Assembly (NCBI GenBank): GCA_964542875.1
Contig: CAZIWA010000061.1
Location: forward strand, 1 to 31,862
Source: CAZGOM01 sp964542875
Lineage (GTDB): Bacteria; Planctomycetota; Phycisphaerae; Phycisphaerales; Phycisphaeraceae
Direction of reading: 5' to 3'
Length of the DNA stretch: 31,862 nt
Shown here: positions 7,596-15,428 of the stretch, piece after piece
Numbering within the stretch: the first letter of the stretch is position 1
Layout of the letters: each line of letters begins with the position of its first letter
The notes under the pieces: model-generated
Databases searched by the model: none
What the model was told of the DNA's origin: nothing
The model's input: the letters and a program-made list of their open reading frames with translations, nothing else
Translations under genes and position numbers: made by a program

Positions 7596-8411
7596 ATGAT
7601 CATTACGCAGGTTGCGGATTTGACGTTGGCGCCGACGTTGCGGCCTCTGATTCCTGCGGGGCAGGAGGGCGTGATCCGGGCGTTTGACTGGGTTTCGCAG
7701 GTGGGGTTCCGATCGGTGCAGCTTGATGCGGCGGTGCCGGGGTTGCGGCCTCGCGAGCTGTCTGAGCGGTCGCGCAAGGATTTGGTGGCGTCGATGTCGC
7801 GCAGGGGGTTGATGGTGAGCGGGGTGGATTTGTTTATCCCGCGGAAGCACTACCTTGACCCGGCGCATGTGGACAGGGCGATGGCGGTGACGGTGGAGGC
7901 GATCGGGTTGGCGCATGACCTGGGTCGGGTGCCGCTTCACCTGGGTTTGCCGATGAAGGATTTGACGGGTGACGTCAAGAGCGCGCTATTGGAGGCCGCG
8001 GATGGACGGGGCGTGCGGCTGGCGGTGCAATGCGAAGATCAATTGGTGAGCGGGGCCGCGTGGGTGTCCAAGGAGCAAGGGGGGACGGTGGGGCTTTCAC
8101 TGGACCCGGCAACTCTGCTTGCGCTGGGGATGGACCCGGTGAAGACCGTCCACCAGCATGCGGCGATCCTGGCCGGCGCACGGCTGAGCGATGCGCTTTT
8201 GCAGGCCGAAGCGGGAGACTCCGGATCGGTGGGGTCGGGCATTCGATGCGCGGTGGGGGAAGGCGAGCTGGATGTGATGCTTTACCGGCTGGCTCTGGCG
8301 CTGGTGAAGGGCCGGTCCGGCCCGGTGGTGCTGGACCTGCGGGGGTTGGCGCGGGCCGACCTGGCGGCGCTGGCGGGACTTAAGGCCTGGGAGGCCGCGG
8401 GATTTGGCTGA
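7596..8411 (+). CDS. TIM-barrel sugar phosphate isomerase/epimerase-like protein
   Basis: A 271-residue protein with the layout of the xylose isomerase-like TIM-barrel family: IRAFDWVSQVGFRSVQLDA near residue 30, then DLVASMSRRGLMVSGVDLFIP, HVDRAMAVTVEAIGLAHDLG near 90-105, RLAVQCED, and VGLSLDPATLLALGMDP. Such proteins isomerise or epimerise sugars using a metal ion. The usual metal-binding glutamate and histidine set is not obvious: the SLDP strand is present, but the expected ExH pattern is weak. The activity is therefore inferred and could be degenerate. The ATG has AGGA five bases upstream. It probably forms an operon with the alpha/alpha-barrel gene 33 bp downstream, suggesting a joint carbohydrate pathway. 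Confidence 0.6.
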   Translation: MIITQVADLTLAPTLRPLIPAGQEGVIRAFDWVSQVGFRSVQLDAAVPGLRPRELSERSRKDLVASMSRRGLMVSGVDLFIPRKHYLDPAHVDRAMAVTVEAIGLAHDLGRVPLHLGLPMKDLTGDVKSALLEAADGRGVRLAVQCEDQLVSGAAWVSKEQGGTVGLSLDPATLLALGMDPVKTVHQHAAILAGARLSDALLQAEAGDSGSVGSGIRCAVGEGELDVMLYRLALALVKGRSGPVVLDLRGLARADLAALAGLKAWEAAGFG

Positions 8412-8444
8412 GCGCGAGTCGCTCACCTGGAGGGCGTCTGATCG

Positions 8445-9866
8445 ATGGAAACAGCACATGTGTTGATGGAGCGGGTCCGGGGAGCGATGGACGCATTGAT
8501 TGCCGCAGGGGAGCCGTATCAGGGGTTGTTGCCCTCGATGCTGGACAGGCGGACGGGGAAGATGCTGATGGACCCGCCTGCGGCGATACCGGGGCAAAGG
8601 ATTCATGACCGGGCGATTCGCGGATCGAACCTGATCCATGATGAATCAACGCTGATGACGATGTATGCGTTGGGTGGAGCGTATGCCGAGGCGGCGGAGA
8701 AGTATCTGGCGCGTTTTGCGGAGCATTGCACGCAGACGCCGACAGGGCTTTTCCCCTGGGGCGAGCATGCGTACTGGGACCTGGTGAAGGACCAGGTGGG
8801 CAATAGCTATGTGGAATCCGGCAGCAGGGTGGTGGGGACGACGCATGACCATTTGCGGGCGGCGCCGCTTTGGCTGTGGAAGAAGCTGGCGACGCTGAAC
8901 CCCCGGTGCGTGGAGCGGTTTGGCGAGGGCCTGCACGGACACTGGATTCCCGCGGCCAATGGCATGCCGCTGGAGTACACACGGCACGCGTACCTGGACA
9001 GCCCCGAGCCGTACGCGGGGGGGCACTTGCCGGGAAATGCGCCGGACTTCCCGCGGCATGGCGGGTTTTACATTTTCGACTGGGCGTTTGCCTATGGCCT
9101 GAGCGGGCGACGGCAGTTTCTGGATGAGATCCGGACGATGATGGATTACTGGTGGGAGAAGCGTTCCCCAGAGGGGTTGCTGCTGATCCAAAGCCGGGAT
9201 CTACCCACGGGGAGCATGGAGGGGGCTTACGCGCTGGCGCAGACGATTTCGCTGGCGGTGAGCCTGCTGGAGGCTGCGGACCTGCTGGAAGCCAGGGAGC
9301 CGGCGCTGGCCGGGGAGATGCGTAAGCGCGCGGGGGTGTACATCCAGGCGTTTCTGGGGGCGCCCCACGGGCTGGAGCAGGGGACTTTTCTGCTGCTGTG
9401 GCATCCCACGAAGCCGGAGCGGACGCGGCTTTCGCCGGTGTGGGGGAGCAAGTACGGGCATACGCCGGCGTCGTATACGGCGGGGACGTGTTTGTGCGCG
9501 TACCGGCAGACGGGGGATAAGCGGTTGCTTGAATGGGCCAGCGCGGTGGGGCTGGGGTATCTGAAAACCCCCATGCCCACGGGGGTGACGGTGCCGGCGA
9601 TGGATGCGGGGATGGGGCTGGGATTGCTGGCGGATTTGTATGAATTGACCCGGGACCGCAAATGGCTGGAGGGTGGGCTGGAGCTTGGGCGCAGGGTTTG
9701 CGATGCGTATTTTGATGCGTCGGCGCTGCCTCGGGGTGCGACGGGGATCGATTGGTATGAGTCGCAGATGGGGCCGGGGTTTTTGCTGCATGGGATGGCG
9801 CGGGTGGGGATGCTGGCAGGTCATTCAGAGGGATGCCCGCTGGGACCGGACTATACGGGGCGGTAA
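8445..9866 (+). CDS. Alpha/alpha-barrel (six-hairpin glycosidase-like) protein
   Basis: A 473-residue protein without signal peptide or membrane segment. Repeated helical hairpins with aromatic-rich turns suggest the (alpha/alpha)-toroid fold of six-hairpin glycosidases and some polysaccharide lyases: TPTGLFPWGEHAYWDL near residue 97, THDHLRAAPLWLWKKL near 130, PDFPRHGGFYIFDWAFAYGLSG near 197, LLWHPTKPERTRLSPVWGSKYG near 322, and a C-terminal WYESQMGPGFLLHGMARVG. A family with a known reaction cannot be named by eye; candidates are unsaturated uronyl hydrolase-like, epimerase-like or lyase-like enzymes. It starts 33 bp after the TIM-barrel gene with GGAGGG upstream. The cytoplasmic pairing with a sugar isomerase-like protein suggests processing of an imported oligosaccharide; this is inference. 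Confidence 0.6.
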   Translation: METAHVLMERVRGAMDALIAAGEPYQGLLPSMLDRRTGKMLMDPPAAIPGQRIHDRAIRGSNLIHDESTLMTMYALGGAYAEAAEKYLARFAEHCTQTPTGLFPWGEHAYWDLVKDQVGNSYVESGSRVVGTTHDHLRAAPLWLWKKLATLNPRCVERFGEGLHGHWIPAANGMPLEYTRHAYLDSPEPYAGGHLPGNAPDFPRHGGFYIFDWAFAYGLSGRRQFLDEIRTMMDYWWEKRSPEGLLLIQSRDLPTGSMEGAYALAQTISLAVSLLEAADLLEAREPALAGEMRKRAGVYIQAFLGAPHGLEQGTFLLLWHPTKPERTRLSPVWGSKYGHTPASYTAGTCLCAYRQTGDKRLLEWASAVGLGYLKTPMPTGVTVPAMDAGMGLGLLADLYELTRDRKWLEGGLELGRRVCDAYFDASALPRGATGIDWYESQMGPGFLLHGMARVGMLAGHSEGCPLGPDYTGR

Positions 9867-9940
9867 AAACGCATGCGTCCGGTCATGACGTGAGTGTCGT
9901 CAGAATCGACGGCGTTGCAGCTTTTTTGTTGGAATTGTTC

Positions 9941-9970
9941 TTGCGTATCGGGGGTGAGTTAAACTAATAT
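9941..9970 (+). promoter_or_regulatory. Possible sigma70-type promoter of the first pseudopilin gene
   Basis: TTGCGT at 9941-9946 and TAATAT at 9965-9970 are separated by 18 bp and lie about 64 bp before the pseudopilin ATG. The region 9867-9997 is relatively AT-rich for this window. It is supported by motif matching only. Confidence 0.35.
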
Positions 9971-10033
9971 GTCAGTCGACTCATTTCTAGTGTTGTATTG
10001 AAAATTATCACGTCCCCGGGCTGGAGAGAATCC

Positions 10034-10909
10034 ATGAAACGATTTTCGCGTAGGACCACGGCGTTTACGCTAATCGAATTGCTGGTGGTGATTTCGATCA
10101 TTGCATTGCTGATTTCATTGACCCTGCCTTCGCTGGGCGCTGCGCGCGATACGGCGCGGGTGCAGGTGTGCGGTAACAACATGAAGCAGATCGCCACGGC
10201 GGGGGTGGGGGTGTATGCGGCGGACAACAAGGGGTACATCACGCCGGCGGCGGGCCAAAACGCGTCGCGGACGGGCGTGACGAACATGTATACGGTGGTG
10301 AACCTCGCCTCCAACGCGATGGACATGACGGTTTACAACGTGGAGATCTGGGAACTGCTGGACAACACGGCGTCCACATCAGGCATTCCCGCGGCGCGCA
10401 AGCAGGCGTATGCGTACTGTCCGGCGGAGTTTAAGAAGTGGCCGGGGATCGGGGGGTATTACCCGTACGAAGAGGCGAGCTATGCGCAGAACATCATGCT
10501 CTCGCGCTACATGCTGCCGGTGAGCCCGGTGATGTCGATGAAGAAGGTGGAGTCGATAAAGACGCCGGTGGCGAAGGTTTACTTCGCGGAGACGCATCAC
10601 AACGCGGTGGGCGGGGTGCGGCCGACGTATGCGCAGACCTGGCCCAGCCAATACGTGATGACGCCGATGTTTCCGCAGAACTTCCATATCGCGGGGTATA
10701 CGGACCCGTTTGGGACGTCTCCGGGCCGGCACATGTATGGGTTCAACAGCAACTATGTGGATGGGCATGTGCAGTTCATCAAGCATGAAAAGGTGTACCA
10801 GGCGTACTGGCTTCCCGATGGGATCGCGACGAGCACGCCGTGGTTCAACCCGTCGATCACTTCGCAGGAATTCATCGATATGTGGGGTGACTATTTCGGT
10901 GGTGAGTGA
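10034..10909 (+). CDS. Type II secretion/pilin-like protein with H-X9-DG C-terminal motif (copy 1)
   Basis: 291 residues from the ATG at 10034, which has GGAGAG five bases upstream. The N-terminus MKRFSRRTTAFTLIELLVV is a type IV pilin/pseudopilin leader: a basic leader, cleavage before Phe11, Glu at mature position +5, then one hydrophobic helix to about residue 32. Ala rather than Gly precedes the cleavage site. Near the C-terminus, His followed by nine residues and Asp-Gly (HMYGFNSNYVDG) is the H-X9-DG motif of the large planctomycete prepilin-like family (DUF1559 style). These are thought to be exported and cleaved by a prepilin peptidase; their function is largely unknown. It is the first of a tandem pair with the gene at 11007, most aligned positions being identical. 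No secretion ATPase or peptidase gene is nearby. Confidence 0.85.
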   Translation: MKRFSRRTTAFTLIELLVVISIIALLISLTLPSLGAARDTARVQVCGNNMKQIATAGVGVYAADNKGYITPAAGQNASRTGVTNMYTVVNLASNAMDMTVYNVEIWELLDNTASTSGIPAARKQAYAYCPAEFKKWPGIGGYYPYEEASYAQNIMLSRYMLPVSPVMSMKKVESIKTPVAKVYFAETHHNAVGGVRPTYAQTWPSQYVMTPMFPQNFHIAGYTDPFGTSPGRHMYGFNSNYVDGHVQFIKHEKVYQAYWLPDGIATSTPWFNPSITSQEFIDMWGDYFGGE

Positions 10910-11006
10910 GTTGTGCTTGTGTGAGTGTGCAAATGTGGCTTATGCTGGCGCATGGCCCTTCTTAACTCGGGTTTAATTTTGTCCGGGATGGAGAGAGACA
11001 AGGTCC

Positions 11007-11879
11007 ATGAAACGATTTTCGCGTACGACCAAGGCGTTTACGCTGATTGAACTGTTGGTGGTGATCTCGATCATTTCGATTCTGCTGGCGCTGACGCTGC
11101 CTTCGCTTTCCGGCGCGCGGGACGCCGCGCGGGTGCAGATGTGCGGGAACAACATGAAGCAGATCGCCAGCATGGGGGTGGGGGTTTATGCGGCGGACAA
11201 CAAGGGGTATCTGACGCCCGCCGCCGGGCAGAATCCTTCGCGCACGGGCGTGGGGAACGTCTACTGGGCGACGGACCTTTCGTCGAACGTGGCCGACATG
11301 GCGGTGAACAACGTGGAGATATGGGAGCTGCTGGATAATACGGCGTCCACGTCCGGCGTGCCTGATGAGCGCAAGAAGGGGTATGCGTATTGCCCGGGTT
11401 CGCCCAAGCAGTGGCAGGGGCACAGCTACAACTATCCGTACAAAGAAGCCGCGTATGCGATGAACATCATGCTTTCGCGCTATGGCGGGCCTTCGAATCC
11501 GGTGATCCGGATGACGAAGGTGGACAAGGTGCGCAAACCGGTGGACAAGGTTTATTTCGCCGAGACGCACCAGAACGCGGTGCACGGCGTGCGCGGGTCT
11601 TACGCGGTGACGTGGCCGAGCCAGTATGTGATGACGCCGGCATTCCCGCAGAACTTCCACATCGCGGGGTATACCGACCCGTTTGGCACCTCTCCTCAGC
11701 GGCATCTGCTGGGGTTTTACAGCAATTATGTGGATGGGCATGCGCAGTTTGTGAAGCATGAGAAGGTGTACATGGCCTACTGGCTGCCGGATGGAACGGC
11801 GACGAGCACGCCGTGGTTCAACCCGGCGTCGTTCTACTCGCAGGAATTCATTGATATGTGGGGCGATATCTTTGAATGA
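11007..11879 (+). CDS. Type II secretion/pilin-like protein with H-X9-DG motif (copy 2)
   Basis: A 290-residue paralogue of the preceding gene. The leader MKRFSRTTKAFTLIELLVV and the downstream VQMCGNNMKQIASMGVGVYAADNKGYLTPAAGQN block match copy 1 almost throughout. The C-terminal HLLGFYSNYVDG keeps the H-X9-DG motif. GGAGAGAGACAAGG precedes the ATG. The gap between copies is 97 bp and contains AT-rich TTTAATTTTG, so copy 2 may have its own promoter. Differences are concentrated in the middle (for example the region around residues 75-90 and 120-145), as expected after duplication and drift. Two nearly identical pseudopilins suggest dosage or slightly different surface specificities. Confidence 0.85.
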   Translation: MKRFSRTTKAFTLIELLVVISIISILLALTLPSLSGARDAARVQMCGNNMKQIASMGVGVYAADNKGYLTPAAGQNPSRTGVGNVYWATDLSSNVADMAVNNVEIWELLDNTASTSGVPDERKKGYAYCPGSPKQWQGHSYNYPYKEAAYAMNIMLSRYGGPSNPVIRMTKVDKVRKPVDKVYFAETHQNAVHGVRGSYAVTWPSQYVMTPAFPQNFHIAGYTDPFGTSPQRHLLGFYSNYVDGHAQFVKHEKVYMAYWLPDGTATSTPWFNPASFYSQEFIDMWGDIFE

Positions 11880-11960
11880 GAAGGGTGTGATTTTGACGCC
11901 AAGATTTTTTTCTTGTTGGATAAATCGGCTTAAAAAATAGGGCTTTTTGAGAAAAATTAA

Positions 11961-11984
11961 GCGCGCAGGCATGGGCCTGCGCGC
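11961..11984. terminator. Perfect 10-bp GC hairpin between pseudopilin and blaI genes
   Basis: GCGCGCAGGC (11961-11970), loop ATGG, GCCTGCGCGC (11975-11984): ten perfect base pairs. Downstream on + is TTGCATTGACGGGC, not a T-tract. On the minus strand the hairpin is followed by TTAATTTTTC, which fits a terminator better, yet no minus-strand gene reads into it. It may end pseudopilin transcripts imperfectly or insulate the blaI promoter that begins right after it. Confidence 0.45.
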
Positions 11985-12012
11985 TTGCATTGACGGGCTT
12001 ATTTACTATGAT
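11985..12012 (+). promoter_or_regulatory. Predicted promoter of the blaI-M56 operon
   Basis: TTGCAT (11985-11990) and TATGAT (12007-12012) are separated by 16 bp. The -10 element lies inside the first BlaI-type operator and the expected transcription start (about 12019) is between the two operators, so bound repressor would block the promoter. Confidence 0.5.
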
Positions 12013-12019
12013 CGTAGTA
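12004..12019. promoter_or_regulatory. BlaI/MecI-type operator 1
   Basis: TACTATGATCGTAGTA is a 16-bp near-perfect palindrome with only one mismatched pair (positions 6 and 11). The TACTA/TAGTA arms match BlaI/MecI operators, and it overlaps the predicted -10 box. Confidence 0.65.
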
Positions 12020-12021
12020 AT

Positions 12022-12037
12022 TACGACATTTGTAGTA
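12022..12037. promoter_or_regulatory. BlaI/MecI-type operator 2
   Basis: TACGACATTTGTAGTA contains the ACA/TGT core of BlaI/MecI operators (TAC-ACA-TGT-GTA) with near-perfect dyad symmetry. Its centre is 18 bp from that of operator 1. It lies just downstream of the predicted transcription start and 14 bp before the chosen repressor start codon, consistent with autorepression. Confidence 0.7.
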
Positions 12038-12051
12038 GTATGGAGTTGGAA

Positions 12052-12465
12052 GTGGCAAAGAAACCGGAAGTGGGCAAGCCCAGCGAAGCGGAACTGCAGA
12101 TCCTGGGGGTGCTGTGGGACCACGGGCCGCAGACCGTGAAGGATGTGATGCAGCACATGCCTGATGGTCGTGAGCGGGCGTATACGACGGTGCTTTCCCT
12201 TTTGCAGGGTATGGAAAAAAAGCGTCTGGTGAAACATAAGGCAGTAGGCCGGGTGCATCATTTCGCGGCGGCGGTGGAACGCGAAAGCGTGGTGAGCGGC
12301 GTGCTGGACCGGCTGGTGAGCCACGTGTTTGGCGGGCGGGCGTCGGCGGCGATGCAGCAGTTGCTGGAAGGGGGCCAAGTGAGTGCTGACGAGGTGAAGG
12401 CGATCCGCGATGTGCTGGGGGAGTATGAACGGCAGCAGAGAGAGGCAAAGGGGGGCAAAGAATGA
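12052..12465 (+). CDS. blaI: BlaI/MecI-family transcriptional repressor
   Basis: 137 residues from GTG 12052, which has GGAG six bases upstream. An in-frame ATG at 12040 lacks a Shine-Dalgarno sequence and abuts operator 2. The N-terminal winged helix is typical: KPSEAELQILGVLWDHGPQTVKDVMQHM, then RAYTTVLSLLQGMEKKRLVKHKAVGRVHHFAA. The C-terminal helices (VVSGVLDRLVSHVFGGRASAAMQQLL) form the dimerisation domain. BlaI family members bind TACA/TGTA palindromes as dimers and are inactivated by proteolysis after an M56 sensor protease is triggered. Two matching operators precede the gene, and its stop overlaps the start of the first M56 gene (ATGA, 12462-12465), so the three genes are very probably one autoregulated operon. 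The controlled regulon beyond this operon is unknown. Confidence 0.9.
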   Translation: MAKKPEVGKPSEAELQILGVLWDHGPQTVKDVMQHMPDGRERAYTTVLSLLQGMEKKRLVKHKAVGRVHHFAAAVERESVVSGVLDRLVSHVFGGRASAAMQQLLEGGQVSADEVKAIRDVLGEYERQQREAKGGKE

Positions 12466-15395
12466 ACTGGGCGTTGGTGATGGCCGAATTCAGGCCGGTG
12501 TGGGACCGGCTGGTACCGGTGCTGTTGCACTCGTTATGGCAGGGGGGGGTGGCTGCGGCGGTGCTGTGGGTGGGGCTGAAGATGACGCCCGGCGGGAGAC
12601 CGGTGCGGCGGTACGGGATGAGTCTGTGTGCGCTGCTGGCGGTGCCTGTGATGATGGCGGGGACATGGGTGATGTCAGAGAGGCCAGGCCTGTTTCCGGG
12701 AGGGCCGGCACCTCTGACGTCATCCGTGAAGACGGAGGAAGTCACGCCCGTCAAATGGGAGAGAAAACCCAATTCGCCGGTGGTGGAGATGGTGTCGGGT
12801 TTTCCCGATCCGCCTCTGGAGCCACAGGGGATGGGTTGGAAGGATTGGGTGGGCCTGTTGTGGGCGGCGGGGGCGGGGCTGGGGCTGGCGCGGTGCCTGT
12901 TTGATATGTCGGAGGCACGGCGCTTGCGGGGACGGGCGGTGCCGGTGACGAATCCGGCATGGCTCAAGGCGCTGGAAGAGGCGCAAAAGACCCTGCAGAT
13001 GAACACGGGGGTGGTGCTGGCAATCAGCGACAGGGTGCTGGTGCCGACGGTGGTGGGGTTTCTGCGGCCGATGGTGCTGATCCCGGGGTTTGCGGCACCG
13101 GGGCTGAGTGCGGAGGAGCTAAGGCTGATTCTGGCGCATGAACTGGCGCACATCCGCAGGCAGGACCTGTGGGTGGGGCTGTTCCAGGCGCTGGTGGAAG
13201 CCGTTTTATTTTTTAACCCCGCATTGAGATGGATTTCGCGGCAGGTGAGCCTGGAACGCGAGTGCTGCTGCGATGCGGACGCGACCCGTGCATGCGTGCA
13301 GGGGCCGGTGCCGTATGTGGAACTGCTGGCCAAGTGGGTGACCGAAGACCGGCTGGAGGCCGGGCGGATGACCGTGGCTCAAGGGCTGGCGGGCACCGGG
13401 GAAGTGCGATTGCCCGTGCTGGAGCGCGTGACCCGTGTGCTTTTTCCGGAGAAGCGCGTGGGCAGGCGGATTCCGATCTGGGCACTTTCGGCGGGAATCG
13501 GGGCGTTTGTGGTGCTGGGCGTGGGCGCTGGCATGGCGGCGCAGGCGGTGGCCAAGGCATGGACGCCCCAGGAACGCGTGGAAGCGGTGGGCCGGGTGCA
13601 GAAGCGGGCGACACCGGAGGACGGGGACTACGCAAAACAACCCCGGGCGGATGTGGTGGTGACGATCGTGGATGCGCAAGGACAACCGGGGCTTGCGGGC
13701 ACCTCGGTGATGCTGCATCACGGGGATCCGCGGTGGGATGGGATGCAGATCAAGCAGACCCATCCGTTGTCTGCCAACGTAATGAAGCACAAAAGCAGCG
13801 CCAGCGCGGTGTTCTGGGTTTGCGTGGGACAGGAGGACGCGGGGATCACGGTGAAAGGGCCTCTGTTTGGGTCCGATGCGACGGGTCCGGAAATGGACGT
13901 GAAGGTTGAGATCGGCAAGGGGAAGCTCCGGACGGTGAAGGTGATGGACAAGACGGGGGCGCCGGTGAAGGGGGCGATATTGATGGTGACGGCGCTGGTT
14001 CCGCCTAAGGGCCGGATGCGGCTTTGGGATGGGATCAAGCACTGGAAGACCGGGGATGACGGGCGAGCGAGCTTTAAAGTGGACTCAACGGTGCCGGTGG
14101 GGGTGCGGGTGATTGCCCACAAGCACAAGCCGGGAATGGTGCGTCTGGAACCCGATGGGCCCGATGAGGTGACGTTGGTCATGCAGGACCCGGAGCCGAC
14201 GGTGGGCAGGCTGGTTTGGGCGTCGACAGGCGAACCGGCCGCGGGGCTGCAGGTGGGCGTGGTGGGGTATGAGAGGATCAGCAACGGGAAGAACCAGGAT
14301 GAAACCGATGGCCTCAAAGGGGCGACGCACAGCCTTGACAGCGGCGGGCTGGTGTTCTGGCTGGAGACGGATCAGGATGGGACGTTTCGGGTGGACTGGC
14401 TGGAGCAAGGCTGGGATTACACGATGTGCGTCCGGCAGAGAGCAGAAAAAGCGCTGGCTGTGATCGAGCACGTGAAGCCCGGGCAGCAACTGGGGGATGT
14501 GCTGGTGGGCCGCGCTCAGGTTTCTGGGACCGTGCATGACCCCGACGGGCTGCTTGCCGAGCGGAAAGACGAATTGCTGGTCCAGGGCATCTACAAGCTG
14601 TCGACGGTGGCATGCATGGACATACCCAGAAGGGTGAAGCTGACGAAGACGGGGCCCGGCGAGTATTCGTTTTCCAACCTGGATGTCCCGGCCAATGAAG
14701 TGGAGTTTCTGATCAGAACCGGTGATAGGGATCTGCTGTTGCAAACACAACGGTTCAAAGCGGGGGAAAATGCGGTGATGGCGCCGCTGGATGTGGGGCG
14801 GATCAGCCGGGAGAAGAAGAAGGCGACGGTGACTCTGGCGTTGAAAGTACCCGAGGGTGAGCCGGTGCCGGTGGGCGTGCTGGGGCTCTTCAACACAAGG
14901 GACGGCGGGCGCGAGATTGAGTTCACGGCGAGCGACAAAGGCGAAAAAGTAGTGACCGTGACGGAAAATGAAGTTTATCGGTCAACATCGCGGACCGTGT
15001 TTCCGGGGTTCAGGCTCAAGCTGGCGAGCAAGAGATTTACGGTTTTGCCGGAAAGACAAACAGATCGGCTGGAGCTGGAGCTGGCGCCGGCGGGAGCCAT
15101 TTCGGGAAAAATGTTCCAACCAGATGGGCGGCCGTGGCCGGCGTTTGACGTGAAGATTTTTGAGATCGACTCCACAGGCAAGCGTGTGGACCTGGGCGGG
15201 GTGTATCTGATGCCGAGCCGGCAGCGAAGAGGTCAATTCATCCTTTCCGGGCTGGAGTTTGGCAGGACGTATCTGGCGCTGTTGACGGTGCAGGGGCCTG
15301 ACGGGAAGAATTATCCGTTTGAGTTGGGACCCTATCTGATTACTCCGGAGCAGCCGGTGCGGTCGGCAGAGTTGGTGGTGTGGGGAGAGAAATAG
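12462..15395 (+). CDS. BlaR1-like M56 membrane metalloprotease with large C-terminal sensor region (copy 1)
   Basis: 977 residues. Membrane segments are near 20-42 (LLHSLWQGGVAAAVLWVGL), 52-71, 127-146 and 340-365. The zinc protease motif HELAH is at 226-230, followed by IRRQDLW, then FFNPALRWISRQVSLERECCCDADA, the conserved second block of M56. This is the gluzincin core of BlaR1/MecR1. In place of the BlaR1 penicillin-binding domain there are about 610 residues of beta-rich, CarboxypepD_reg/Cna-B-like modules, for example VKVMDKTGAPVKGAILMV, GRLVWASTGEPAAGLQVGV and ISGKMFQPDGRPWPAF. The C-terminal part is predicted to face the periplasm. It is translationally coupled to blaI by a 4-bp overlap. 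By family, it should cleave the repressor or trigger its cleavage on sensing a signal; the ligand is unknown. Confidence 0.85.
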   Translation: MNWALVMAEFRPVWDRLVPVLLHSLWQGGVAAAVLWVGLKMTPGGRPVRRYGMSLCALLAVPVMMAGTWVMSERPGLFPGGPAPLTSSVKTEEVTPVKWERKPNSPVVEMVSGFPDPPLEPQGMGWKDWVGLLWAAGAGLGLARCLFDMSEARRLRGRAVPVTNPAWLKALEEAQKTLQMNTGVVLAISDRVLVPTVVGFLRPMVLIPGFAAPGLSAEELRLILAHELAHIRRQDLWVGLFQALVEAVLFFNPALRWISRQVSLERECCCDADATRACVQGPVPYVELLAKWVTEDRLEAGRMTVAQGLAGTGEVRLPVLERVTRVLFPEKRVGRRIPIWALSAGIGAFVVLGVGAGMAAQAVAKAWTPQERVEAVGRVQKRATPEDGDYAKQPRADVVVTIVDAQGQPGLAGTSVMLHHGDPRWDGMQIKQTHPLSANVMKHKSSASAVFWVCVGQEDAGITVKGPLFGSDATGPEMDVKVEIGKGKLRTVKVMDKTGAPVKGAILMVTALVPPKGRMRLWDGIKHWKTGDDGRASFKVDSTVPVGVRVIAHKHKPGMVRLEPDGPDEVTLVMQDPEPTVGRLVWASTGEPAAGLQVGVVGYERISNGKNQDETDGLKGATHSLDSGGLVFWLETDQDGTFRVDWLEQGWDYTMCVRQRAEKALAVIEHVKPGQQLGDVLVGRAQVSGTVHDPDGLLAERKDELLVQGIYKLSTVACMDIPRRVKLTKTGPGEYSFSNLDVPANEVEFLIRTGDRDLLLQTQRFKAGENAVMAPLDVGRISREKKKATVTLALKVPEGEPVPVGVLGLFNTRDGGREIEFTASDKGEKVVTVTENEVYRSTSRTVFPGFRLKLASKRFTVLPERQTDRLELELAPAGAISGKMFQPDGRPWPAFDVKIFEIDSTGKRVDLGGVYLMPSRQRRGQFILSGLEFGRTYLALLTVQGPDGKNYPFELGPYLITPEQPVRSAELVVWGEK

Positions 15396-15428
15396 AGCTG
15401 TGAAAAAGCAAGAGCAAAAGGCTGAAAG

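Noticed and set aside
10962..11990. 342-codon minus-strand frame opposite the second pseudopilin
   Set aside because: Arg/His/Pro-rich low-complexity product typical of an antisense frame over GC-rich coding DNA; the + strand has clear pilin motifs.
12040..12042. ATG 12040 as start of BlaI
   Set aside because: No ribosome-binding site precedes it and it lies almost inside operator 2; GTG 12052 has GGAG at the right distance. It cannot be excluded.
11999..13333. 444-codon minus-strand frame opposite blaI and the first M56 gene
   Set aside because: Serine/proline/threonine-rich shadow with no domain; it covers the operators, BlaI and HELAH motif on the + strand.
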